Below are positions 41,000-48,130 of a stretch of DNA of 64,000 nt, piece by piece. Each line of letters opens with the position of its first letter. The first letter of the stretch is position 1. The translations under genes were made by a program, and so were the position numbers. The stretch covers positions 1,143,972 to 1,207,971 of the forward strand of contig BPGD01000001.1 in the NCBI GenBank assembly GCA_026002855.1, read 5' to 3'. The notes beneath the pieces are model-generated. The model saw nothing but the letters and a program-made list of their open reading frames with translations. It was not told where the DNA came from and ran no database searches. The stretch comes from Bryobacteraceae bacterium. GTDB taxonomy: Bacteria > Acidobacteriota > Terriglobia > Bryobacterales > Bryobacteraceae.

Positions 41000-42361
41000 T
41001 CAGAAGATCTCCGTGACGGACTGGAACAGCTCCTGCGGGAAATGGAATCCCGCCGTCTTCAGCTTCTCGTAGCACTTCGGGCGGATGCCGGTGGCGCGGA
41101 AGCGGCCCAGCACCCGTCCATCAGGCGCCACGCCGGTTTTCTCGAACAGGAAGATGTCCTGCGTGGTGACGATGTCGCGCTCCATGCCGACGCACTCGGT
41201 CACGTGTGAGATATGGCGCGTGCCGTCGCTGTAGCGGGCCACATGGACAAACAGATCAATGGCCGAGGCGATCTGCTGGCGGATCGACTGGATGCTCATG
41301 TTGGCGTTGGCCATGCCCATCATCACTTCCAGGCGCGAAATGGCGTCGCGCGGGCTGTTGCAGTGGATGGTCGTGAGCGAGCCGTCGTGGCCGGTGTTCA
41401 TCGCCTGCATCATGTCCAGCGCCTCTTCGCCGCGGACCTCGCCGACGATGATGCGGTCCGGCCGCATGCGCAGCGCGTTGATCACCAGCTGCCGGATCTT
41501 GATGGCGCCCTTGCCCTCGATGTTCGGCGGCCGCGCCTCCATACGCGCCACGTGCGTCTGCTGAAGCTGAAGCTCGGCCGCGTCCTCGATGGTGACGATC
41601 CGCTCGGTCTCCGGGATGAACGCCGACAGCGCGTTGAGCAGCGTCGTCTTGCCGGCGCCGGTGCCGCCGCTGACGATGATGTTGAGCCGCGCCGCCACGC
41701 AGGCCTCGAGGAACTTCGCCATCTCCGGCGTCAGCGTCAGATTGTCGATCAGGTCTTTCATCTGAAGCGGATTCCGCCCGAACCGGCGGATCGACAGGCA
41801 CGGCCCGTCCACCGCCACCGGAGGAATCACCGCGTTCACGCGCGAGCCGTCCGGCAGGCGCGCGTCCACCATCGGCGACGACTCGTCAATGCGCCGCCCC
41901 ACGCCAGACACGATCTTCTCGATGATCCGCAGCAGGTGCTGGTTGTCCTTGAACTCCACCGGCGTGCGGTACAGCTTGCCGTTGCGCTCGACATACACCA
42001 GCCGCGGCGTGGTGACGAGGATGTCCGATATCGTGTGATCCTCCAGCAGCGGCTCCAGCGGCCCCAGCCCGAAGACCTCGTCGAGCACCTCCGAGCAGAC
42101 CCGCTCCCGGTCCGCCATGCTGAGCGGCACGTCCTGCTCGTCCACCAGCTTCTCCACCGCCTGCCGGACTTCGGCCCGCACCTGCGGCTCGGGCAGCGTG
42201 GAGAGCGCCTCCAGGTTGATGCGCTGGATCAGCTCCTTGTGGAGCTTGAACTTCAGCTCCTGCAAATGCGGCGAAAACGACTGGCGGCTGAAGAGCCGGC
42301 TCACCCAGCCCGGGTCCCGTTTGGCAGGAACATTCGGATCAAAACGAAGCGGTGATGCCAT
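41000..42361 (-). CDS. tadA: Tad pilus secretion ATPase TadA (CpaF)
   Basis: A 453-residue hexameric ATPase that drives Flp pilus extension and retraction. Helical N terminus (about 30-105), N-terminal domain with [16 protein letters not shown], Walker [10 protein letters not shown] at 232-240, an Asp box, Walker B and the His box [20 protein letters not shown]. The sequence is highly typical of CpaF. It follows TadZ by 15 bases and precedes TadB by 6. No unusual features. Confidence 0.95.
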   Translation of the reverse strand: MASPLRFDPNVPAKRDPGWVSRLFSRQSFSPHLQELKFKLHKELIQRINLEALSTLPEPQVRAEVRQAVEKLVDEQDVPLSMADRERVCSEVLDEVFGLGPLEPLLEDHTISDILVTTPRLVYVERNGKLYRTPVEFKDNQHLLRIIEKIVSGVGRRIDESSPMVDARLPDGSRVNAVIPPVAVDGPCLSIRRFGRNPLQMKDLIDNLTLTPEMAKFLEACVAARLNIIVSGGTGAGKTTLLNALSAFIPETERIVTIEDAAELQLQQTHVARMEARPPNIEGKGAIKIRQLVINALRMRPDRIIVGEVRGEEALDMMQAMNTGHDGSLTTIHCNSPRDAISRLEVMMGMANANMSIQSIRQQIASAIDLFVHVARYSDGTRHISHVTECVGMERDIVTTQDIFLFEKTGVAPDGRVLGRFRATGIRPKCYEKLKTAGFHFPQELFQSVTEIF

Positions 42362-42376
42362 CGTCCCCCATCCTCC

Positions 42377-43555
42377 TCAGAAATTGAACAGCGAAAACCT
42401 GCGCTTGCCCTCGCCTGGCGCGTCCAGGCCGGCCAGGGTTTGGATCATCCGCCCGATCGCCTGACGCAGGTGATTGTTCTCGGGCAGCAGCCGGCCCTCG
42501 GTATAGGCCCGGTCCAGCGCGCCATAATCGTTGGGCAGCGTCGCATAGATCTCCATGTCCAGCGCCCGCTCGATCTCTGCCGGGGCCAGCTCCACGCGGC
42601 GCGACAGCCGGTTGAGCACCAGCCGGATGTGGCTGCGCCGGAAGCCGGCCGCGCCCAGCCGGTGAAGCTGAAGCTTGGCCATCTGAAGCGCGGGCATCTC
42701 CGGCGTGGTCACCAGCACCAGTTCGTCCACTTCCTCGAGCGTGCGCAGCGAGGCCGCATCCAGCCCCGCGCCCAGGTCAGCCACCACGTAAGCGTACCGG
42801 CCGCGGGCGAACTCGAGCACCTGCCGGACGTCTTCCGGATTCGGATACTCGCGAAACAGCTCCGGCCCTGGCCCCGCCAGCACCTCCACGCCCGGAAAGC
42901 CGTTGGAGACCAGCGCGCGCCAATAGCTTTCATCCAGGTCCGCGGTGTTGCGGGCCGCGTCCAGCACCGAGTATCGGCTGTTGGCCTTCATCAGCACGCG
43001 CACCATGCCTGCCGGCAGGTCGAAGTCTCCCAGCAGCGTCGTCTTGCCGCTGACGCGCGCCAGTTCCACCGCCGCATGGCAGGCCACCGTAGTCGCCCCG
43101 CAGCCTGCCTTGGCTGAAAGGAACCCGAACGACTTGCCCTGCGGCCCTGCCGTCTTCGGCGCTGCCACCGATGCGCGCTGCGCCAGCCGTTCCAGCGCTT
43201 CCTTCATGCTCGTTTCAATCGGCGGCAGCACAAACTCGTCCGCACCCGCGCGCATCGCGCGGATGATCTCGTCCGCGCTAGCGGCCTCCTGGACGATCAC
43301 CACCAGCGGCGCCGCCGGGAGCTCCTTCAGCAGCGGAATCAGTTCCGCCAGCGGCAATGGCACCGCCGCCGGATCCAGCAGCACCGCGTCCGGCTTGAAG
43401 CGGTCGATGCGGGCGAACAGCACGTCCTCAGTGGCCGCCTGCGCCGACTCAAACATCACCCGCACCGGCATCTGTCGCAACAGGGCCTGGGTCTCCTCCC
43501 AGAGCCGCGCGTTGCCAATGACAACGCCGATGCTCAGTGGCCCTTTTGCCGTCAT
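42377..43555 (-). CDS. tadZ: Pilus localisation protein TadZ (CpaE)
   Basis: A 392-residue MinD/ParA-superfamily protein that places the Tad apparatus at its site. Residues 8-125 are a pseudo-receiver (IGVVIGNARLWEE, RFKPDAVLLDP). Residues 140-370 are the ATPase-like domain with a deviant Walker A, KAGCGATT (149-156), in which the second Lys is replaced as in other TadZ proteins. The ATG at 43555 has AGGAG six bases upstream; an upstream in-frame start at 43579 lacks this. It sits between the secretin and ATPase genes. Confidence 0.9.
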   Translation of the reverse strand: MTAKGPLSIGVVIGNARLWEETQALLRQMPVRVMFESAQAATEDVLFARIDRFKPDAVLLDPAAVPLPLAELIPLLKELPAAPLVVIVQEAASADEIIRAMRAGADEFVLPPIETSMKEALERLAQRASVAAPKTAGPQGKSFGFLSAKAGCGATTVACHAAVELARVSGKTTLLGDFDLPAGMVRVLMKANSRYSVLDAARNTADLDESYWRALVSNGFPGVEVLAGPGPELFREYPNPEDVRQVLEFARGRYAYVVADLGAGLDAASLRTLEEVDELVLVTTPEMPALQMAKLQLHRLGAAGFRRSHIRLVLNRLSRRVELAPAEIERALDMEIYATLPNDYGALDRAYTEGRLLPENNHLRQAIGRMIQTLAGLDAPGEGKRRFSLFNF

Positions 43556-43582
43556 GAAACGCTCCTGCCCAGCCATCACTCT

Positions 43583-45064
43583 CTACTGGCCGCGAACGGA
43601 GAAGCCGCCGCCGCTGCTCATGGTGGCGCGCCGCTTCTCTTCGCGCTCTTTCTCCAGCCGCTGCTCTTCCTTCAGCACCTCGTAAGGAACGGTCTTGCGC
43701 CCGGCCGCCTTCGGCTCGCCGGTGACTTCCACGCCCGGCGTCCGCGGCATCGCCGCCGCTCCATCTTGAATAAACTTGCCGCTCATCGTGATCTCCGGCG
43801 GCTTTTGGTCGGCCGGAATCGGCCGCACGATCTCCGGCGTCACCAGCACCAGCAGCTCGCTCTTGTCCTTGCTCTGCACCTTCGACCGGAACAGCGTGCC
43901 GATGAGCGGAATGTCGCCGAGGCCGGGGATCTTGCTAATGGTTTCCTGCAACCGGTTGTCCATCAGCCCGGCAATGGCGAACGCCTGCCGGTTTTCCAGC
44001 TCGATCTCCGTGCTCACCCGCCGCACCGTCAGCGCCGGGATGTTGAAGCCCTGGAAGGTGAGGCCGTTGGCAAAGTCCAGCGCGCTCACCTCCGGTTCCA
44101 CCCGCAGCCGGATGCTGCCGCGCGGCGTCAGGTACGGGGTGAAGTTCAGCCGGATGCCAAACTCGCGGAACTGGATGGTGACGAAAACGTTGCCGCCCAC
44201 GCCGCCGCCCTGCACCACCGGATAGGGGAATTCGCCGCCGGCCAGGAAGCTCGCGTCCTTGCCGTTCAGCGCCAGCACGTTCGGCTCGGCCAGGATCTCC
44301 ACCAGCTTCCGCTCCTGGAAAGCGCGGATCGTCGCCCCCAGATCCAGGTCCGGGCGGAACAGGAAGACGTTGAGAGCATCGGAGAGCGTGAACGTCCCAG
44401 CGCGGATGCCGCCCTGCGGGCGCGGCGGATTGAACTGCCCGGTCGAGACACTGCCAATCGTGTTGGTGGCGCCGGTGGAAACGATGTTCGCCCCCAGCTC
44501 CAGCGCCGCCGCCCGGTCGACCTCGGCAAAGCGGACTTTCAGCAGGATCTGCGGGTCGGTCTCCGGCACCGCCACGTCCAGCAGGTTCACCACCTTCGCG
44601 TCTTTGCCCGCCACGCTGGCGGCAATCGCCGCCGCGCGCTCGGCCTCGCCGAGGCTCTCCACCATGCCGTGCAGATAGATCGTGTCGCCCTCAACCCGGA
44701 ACTCAATCTTGCGATCCGGCAGCGCGGCTTCCAGTTCGCGCCCCAGCGCCGGGATCCGCGTGTCTTCCGGCGCGGGCCGCGGTCGCACGGTGACATCAAA
44801 AAACAGCCGGTTGCCGGATTTCTGCCACAGGATCACGCTCGTCTGACCCGGCCTCTTCCCGTTCAGCAGGACCTCGGTCGGCGAGACGCCCACCGCCTCC
44901 ACCACCTCCGGGTCCGCCACTGACGCCCGGATCACCTCCACCGGACTGTCCAGCACGATCGACTTGCCCGAAATGAGGTGCAACTCGCGGGGCGCGCCCG
45001 CGCCGGGCTGCGCCACCAGCGGCGCCATCGTCAGGATGAACACGGCCAACCAGCGGGCGCTCAT
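43583..45064 (-). CDS. cpaC: Tad pilus outer-membrane secretin CpaC (RcpA)
   Basis: A 493-residue outer-membrane channel for the Flp pilus. Signal peptide (MSARWLAVFILTMAPLVAQ), an N-terminal pilus-formation domain (about 30-100: GKSIVLDSPVEVIRASVADPEVV), a BON-like region (about 115-165), and a secretin domain (about 215-425) with LAEPNVLALNGKDASFLAGGEFP and DIPLIGTLFRSKVQSKDKSELLVLVTPEIVRP. The C terminus is charged and extended. Its ATG overlaps the CpaB stop (ATGA). Lipidation is not apparent. Confidence 0.93.
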   Translation of the reverse strand: MSARWLAVFILTMAPLVAQPGAGAPRELHLISGKSIVLDSPVEVIRASVADPEVVEAVGVSPTEVLLNGKRPGQTSVILWQKSGNRLFFDVTVRPRPAPEDTRIPALGRELEAALPDRKIEFRVEGDTIYLHGMVESLGEAERAAAIAASVAGKDAKVVNLLDVAVPETDPQILLKVRFAEVDRAAALELGANIVSTGATNTIGSVSTGQFNPPRPQGGIRAGTFTLSDALNVFLFRPDLDLGATIRAFQERKLVEILAEPNVLALNGKDASFLAGGEFPYPVVQGGGVGGNVFVTIQFREFGIRLNFTPYLTPRGSIRLRVEPEVSALDFANGLTFQGFNIPALTVRRVSTEIELENRQAFAIAGLMDNRLQETISKIPGLGDIPLIGTLFRSKVQSKDKSELLVLVTPEIVRPIPADQKPPEITMSGKFIQDGAAAMPRTPGVEVTGEPKAAGRKTVPYEVLKEEQRLEKEREEKRRATMSSGGGFSVRGQ

Positions 45065-45948
45065 TTCCGCACCTCCGTCACCGGGCGTTCTTCCACAATC
45101 TCACCCACTTTCACTTCCTCCCTCTTCGCGCCGGCGAAGATCTGCATCGTCACTGGAATGACCACCGTCTGCATCTTCGGCGGCGGCGGCTTATAGCCGG
45201 CGGGCCGTGGCGGCAGGATCTGCTTGCCCGCCGGGCGCCCGGAAAACAGATAGGCGGTGGCGGTCCCCGGCGGCTCTGCCTTGTCCTTGTCCAGCGGATT
45301 CCGCAGCACAAGCTGGATGCGCGTTTCGTTCCCGGCCAGGGCGAGGATTTCGGCTTCTTCCGGCGTCACCAGCAGGTTCACCACCTGCACCGGCACCGGC
45401 TTGCCTTCGCGGTCCGGCTGAAGGTTCTGGCCGGCCGAGAGGACTTCAATGTTCTGAAGAATGGTGCGCGCCTGCGTGCCCAGGGCCTTCTTGGAATCGT
45501 CCGGCGGATTGCCGCAGGCGATCACATCCACCCGCATGCCCGGCAGCACGAATCCGGCCAGTCCCACCACCTGGTCCACTCTCACTGCCACCGCGCGCTT
45601 GCCGGGCGGGATGGTGACCGCCAGCCCGGCGCCGGCGCCCTTCGGGGCGAAGTTGGAATCAAGAATCGGCGAGCCGCGGTAGGTGGGCACCACGGCGGCG
45701 CGACCGACGATGTCTTCAGCCTTCTGCACGGCGCCCTGCGGCACCGGACCGCCCCATTTCACCGCCTCCACGTCTTGGGGATTCACGACGGAGCCGACGG
45801 GAAGATCGCGGACAGCAACCAGCACCTGAGCGGTGGGCCCGCCCGGCCCGGTGCCGAGCCGCCGGATGAGGACTTGATAAAGAACAATCGTCGCCCCCAA
45901 GGCGACGAGGATTGCGAAGGCAATGACGCCAATCAAACGGGACTGCAT
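45061..45948 (-). CDS. cpaB: Flp pilus assembly protein CpaB (RcpC)
   Basis: A 295-residue periplasmic protein anchored by an N-terminal helix (LIGVIAFAILVALGATIVLYQVL). The SAF/CpaB domain (about 45-130: VLVAVRDLPVGSVVNPQDVE, RGSPILDSNFAP) and the RcpC domain (VRVDQVVGLAGFVLPGMRVDVI) are in order. It stabilises the secretin. The ATG at 45948 has AAAGGA upstream. It follows the second Flp pilin after a hairpin-containing gap of about 160 bases. Confidence 0.92.
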   Translation of the reverse strand: MQSRLIGVIAFAILVALGATIVLYQVLIRRLGTGPGGPTAQVLVAVRDLPVGSVVNPQDVEAVKWGGPVPQGAVQKAEDIVGRAAVVPTYRGSPILDSNFAPKGAGAGLAVTIPPGKRAVAVRVDQVVGLAGFVLPGMRVDVIACGNPPDDSKKALGTQARTILQNIEVLSAGQNLQPDREGKPVPVQVVNLLVTPEEAEILALAGNETRIQLVLRNPLDKDKAEPPGTATAYLFSGRPAGKQILPPRPAGYKPPPPKMQTVVIPVTMQIFAGAKREEVKVGEIVEERPVTEVRK

Positions 45949-46043
45949 TTTCGATCCTTTCTGACTTCGTCCCCAAAATCCTGCCCGCTCCTCTCGCTCA
46001 GTTCCGGAAGCAGTCGACCGAAGAGCGTCGCCTCTTCCAGTGG

Positions 46044-46077
46044 CCGGTGGCGCGGGGTAGGCCCCCTGCGCCACCGG
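46044..46077 (-). terminator. Hairpin between flp1 and cpaB (attenuator-like)
   Basis: CCGGTGGCGC (46044-46053) and GCGCCACCGG (46068-46077) are perfect complements, and the 14-base spacer can add a GGGG/CCCC stem. No T-tract follows. A stable hairpin directly after a pilin gene typically yields abundant pilin mRNA with reduced read-through into the assembly genes. Confidence 0.55.
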
Positions 46078-46107
46078 ACCGGCTTCTCAACGTGGCACTG
46101 AGCTGCC

Positions 46108-46281
46108 CTACGATGCCGCGCTCGTAACCACGGTGTTGGTACTGGTGTAGAGAGTATTCAGCTGGGCGCTGATGCCCGTGATCGCCGTCACGACTCCCAG
46201 GCTGATGAAGCCCAGCAGCAGCGCGTACTCGATCAGATCCTGGCCTTCTTCCTCTTTCCAGAAATTCTTGAGCACTGTCAT
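46108..46281 (-). CDS. flp1: Flp-type pilin, copy 1 (downstream)
   Basis: A 57-residue Flp/Fap major pilin. A short leader ends EEEG, and prepilin peptidase should cut before Gln14, leaving QDLIEYALLLGFISLGVVTA as the hydrophobic assembly segment. Glu at +5 and Tyr at +6 of the mature form match the Flp signature. GGGAAG precedes the ATG. It is too short to be found by length cut-offs. The protein differs from copy 2 at only a few places: TV/EL near the start, G/A in the hydrophobic segment, SA/GT near residue 38. Confidence 0.93.
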   Translation of the reverse strand: MTVLKNFWKEEEGQDLIEYALLLGFISLGVVTAITGISAQLNTLYTSTNTVVTSAAS

Positions 46282-46370
46282 TTCTTCCCTTTTTGGCCGT
46301 TGGCTTAAGGTTCCCTACCTTCGTCCTTGGGACCTACACCCCCTCCCCGTGCGCTCGCTTGGTCACCCGG

Positions 46371-46395
46371 GGCGCCGGGGTACGCTCCCGGCGCC
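46371..46395 (-). terminator. Hairpin between flp2 and flp1 (attenuator-like)
   Basis: GGCGCCGGG (46371-46379) pairs with CCCGGCGCC (46387-46395) over a seven-base loop, just downstream of copy 2. No T-tract. Its stem differs in sequence from the hairpin after copy 1, although their 3' arms overlap the duplicated flank. Confidence 0.5.
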
Positions 46396-46430
46396 ACCGG
46401 ACCGGCTTCTCACCGTAGCACTCAGTTGCC

Positions 46431-46604
46431 CTACGATGCCGCGCTCGTAACCACGGTGTTGGTACTGGTGTAGAGAGTATTCAACTGGGTGCCGATGCCC
46501 GTGATCGCCGTCACCACCGCCAGGCTGATGAACCCCAGCAGCAGCGCGTACTCGATCAGATCCTGGCCTTCTTCCTCTTTCCAGAAATTCTTGAGCAGTT
46601 CCAT
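46431..46604 (-). CDS. flp2: Flp-type pilin, copy 2 (upstream)
   Basis: A 57-residue Flp pilin, same plan as copy 1: leader MELLKNFWKEEEG, predicted cleavage G13/Q14, then QDLIEYALLLGFISLAVVTA and an identical C-terminal third. GGAAGGAAA lies upstream of the ATG. It begins 27 bases after the PilZ-like gene. Having two near-identical major pilins in series is common in Tad loci and may raise pilin output. Confidence 0.93.
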   Translation of the reverse strand: MELLKNFWKEEEGQDLIEYALLLGFISLAVVTAITGIGTQLNTLYTSTNTVVTSAAS

Positions 46605-46630
46605 TTGACTTTCCTTCCTTGGCTTGATGT

Positions 46631-47101
46631 TCAGCGGCCATCACTCGGACGGCCGGATGGGGATCCTTGCGGATCCGGGACCCTCTCCTCCGCGATCCCG
46701 AGATCGCAGCCGCACCCCTCGCGGGATGCCATGACCGATTCCCGCAGAGCCGCAAGGCTCGACCGGGAAAACTGAACCTGGTGGAAGCGGACCACAAGCC
46801 AGCAGGATCCGTCCACCGCTTCGGAAACGTTGGTCACCGTCCCTTCGCACCGCAGCGCCCGCTCCACAGCCGAACGCCCCGAGGGAAGCGCCACATCGAG
46901 CTGCACCGGCGAGGCCAGCTGCACCGGGTCGGCGGCTTGGCGCCGGAAGCGCAGCACCGCGCCCCACCGATCCAGCGACCGGATCACGCCAGGCACGCGC
47001 TCCAGACCGCAAGCCGGGAGACTCAGCAGGCAGTGGATTGCTTTAGGGCCGCTTTCCCTGGCTGACTGAGGTGTCGCTCCCATTTCGGTTCCGAGTTTCA
47101 C
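46631..47101 (-). CDS. PilZ-like protein preceding the pilin genes
   Basis: A 156-residue protein, first gene of the minus-strand tad arm. The middle (GVIRSLDRWGAVLRFRR, VQLDVALPSGRSAVERALRCEGTVTNV, CWLVVRFHQVQFSRSS) has the strand pattern of a PilZ barrel, but the c-di-GMP-binding RxxxR and D/NxSxxG motifs are not convincingly present. The tail is Pro/Ser/Gly-rich. Start is GTG 47101, or the ATG at 47083. It could regulate pilus assembly as a degenerate PilZ; that is inference from fold and position. Confidence 0.5.
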   Translation of the reverse strand: MKLGTEMGATPQSARESGPKAIHCLLSLPACGLERVPGVIRSLDRWGAVLRFRRQAADPVQLASPVQLDVALPSGRSAVERALRCEGTVTNVSEAVDGSCWLVVRFHQVQFSRSSLAALRESVMASREGCGCDLGIAEERVPDPQGSPSGRPSDGR

Positions 47102-47139
47102 CTTAAGGCCAGGCGTCGGGGAGCAACAAGCATCCTTTT

Positions 47140-47257
47140 GGTTAGCATAACGACGGTTAGCATCCCCGAATTCGGGATAAGTGCCTGATGGTTCTGAACC
47201 TGAGGTTCTGGTACTCCCTGAGGTAAATTTCTCTTGCCGATGTAAAGAGAAGGGAGT
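47140..47257. promoter_or_regulatory. Divergent tad control region with repeats, palindrome and hairpin
   Basis: The 281-base spacer between the PilZ-like gene and the LuxR-type regulator holds a direct repeat GGTTAGCAT at 47140-47148 and 47155-47163, a perfect 12-bp palindrome CCCGAATTCGGG at 47165-47176, and a long inverted structure: ACTCCC (47213-47218) with GGGAGT (47252-47257), plus TTCTCTT (47229-47235) with AAGAGAA (47245-47251). I cannot place a confident promoter for either arm. The elements are good candidates for binding sites of the adjacent regulator or for RNA-level control. Confidence 0.5.
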
Positions 47258-47382
47258 AGTATGAAGGCACCCAGAACGGCTGCCACCGGTCGAAGCCAGT
47301 TCGGAGGCACGCGGAGAAACAGGTAGAGGTACCAGGACGGATCGGTGGAGATGGCGGTTCTGGAGAACGGAGGAAGGCGGAG

Positions 47383-48090
47383 ATGAGGCGGATTTTCTTC
47401 TCGGCGGAGCAGCCGCTGTTGGCCGAAGGGCTCAGGGCGGTGCTCGCCCGCTGCCCGGAGTGTGAAGTACGGGCCGTTGAGCCGAAGCCGGAGGAGTGGA
47501 AGGCGGCGATGGCGCGGTGGAAACCGGAGGTCGCCGTCATCGAGTGGTCCGGCCATCTCGAATGGGACCCGCTTGCGCTGCTGCGCGAGGCAGCGCCGCA
47601 GTGCCGTGCGATCCTCCTGCTGCGGGACGCCTCGCCGGAGACGATGTTTCAGGCGCGCGAGGCCGGCGCGGCGGGCGCGCTCGGCCTGGACGTATCGGCA
47701 GAGGAACTTGTCGACGCGGTGCGCCGCGTGCTGGCCGGAGAATTTGTTTTTGACCACGCTGCGGCGGACTGGCCCCGGGGAGCGCGCCGCGTCCGGCTGA
47801 CCCCGCGGGAAAGCGAGCTCGTCGGCCTGCTGGTGCAGGGACTCAAGAATAAGGAGATTGCGGCCGCGCTGGGGCTGACGGAAGGGACCGTGAAGGTGTA
47901 CCTGTGCAAGCTCTTCCAGAAAGTAGGCGCCAAGGATCGCTTTGAGCTGGCCCTGTTCGGCCTCAGGAACCTGGCCTTCCCCGGCGGGGACGGCGCCGGG
48001 CTTGCGGCTCCGGCGGGCAAGAAGCCGCGGCTGCGCTCCCTGGTCGTGACGCCGCAGGAAACCAGGACGGGCGCGCGGTTGACGGCTTGA
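47383..48090 (+). CDS. LuxR/NarL-type regulator with degenerate receiver domain
   Basis: A 235-residue transcriptional regulator heading the plus-strand tad arm. The C-terminal HTH (LTPRESELVGLLVQGLKNKEIAAALGLTEGTVKVYLCKLFQKVG) is intact and typical. The N-terminal 120 residues have the receiver fold length, but the acidic pair near residue 9 is replaced by SAEQ and the phosphoacceptor position (VAVIEWSGH) has no Asp. It is therefore unlikely to be phosphorylated. GGAGG precedes the ATG. It may respond to protein partners or simply activate the divergent tad promoters (inference). Confidence 0.82.
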   Translation: MRRIFFSAEQPLLAEGLRAVLARCPECEVRAVEPKPEEWKAAMARWKPEVAVIEWSGHLEWDPLALLREAAPQCRAILLLRDASPETMFQAREAGAAGALGLDVSAEELVDAVRRVLAGEFVFDHAAADWPRGARRVRLTPRESELVGLLVQGLKNKEIAAALGLTEGTVKVYLCKLFQKVGAKDRFELALFGLRNLAFPGGDGAGLAAPAGKKPRLRSLVVTPQETRTGARLTA

Positions 48091-48130
48091 CAGCAGCCGG
48101 GCCGGCCGCACGGCACGGAGGAGAGACGGC

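Larger units (their letters stand above)
46068..46604. repeat. Tandem duplication containing the two Flp pilin genes
   Basis: Bases 46068-46281 and 46391-46604 are collinear copies at a constant offset of 323. Each starts with GCGCCACCGGACCGGCTTCT, covers the pilin gene and ends at its ATG. The copies are nearly identical in the last part of the gene and over the flank. The 109 bases between copies are not part of the duplicate. Confidence 0.85.

Noticed and set aside
46093-46108. A TGGCAC-N5-TGC sequence resembling a sigma-54 site
   Set aside because: It lacks the full GG/GC-spaced consensus and lies downstream of the pilin gene, not ahead of it.
47261-47326. A 21-codon frame after the hairpin upstream of the LuxR-type gene (possible leader peptide)
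   Set aside because: AAGGGAG precedes it, but the product has no helix or regulatory codon run and there is no attenuator after it. Noted only as a possibility.
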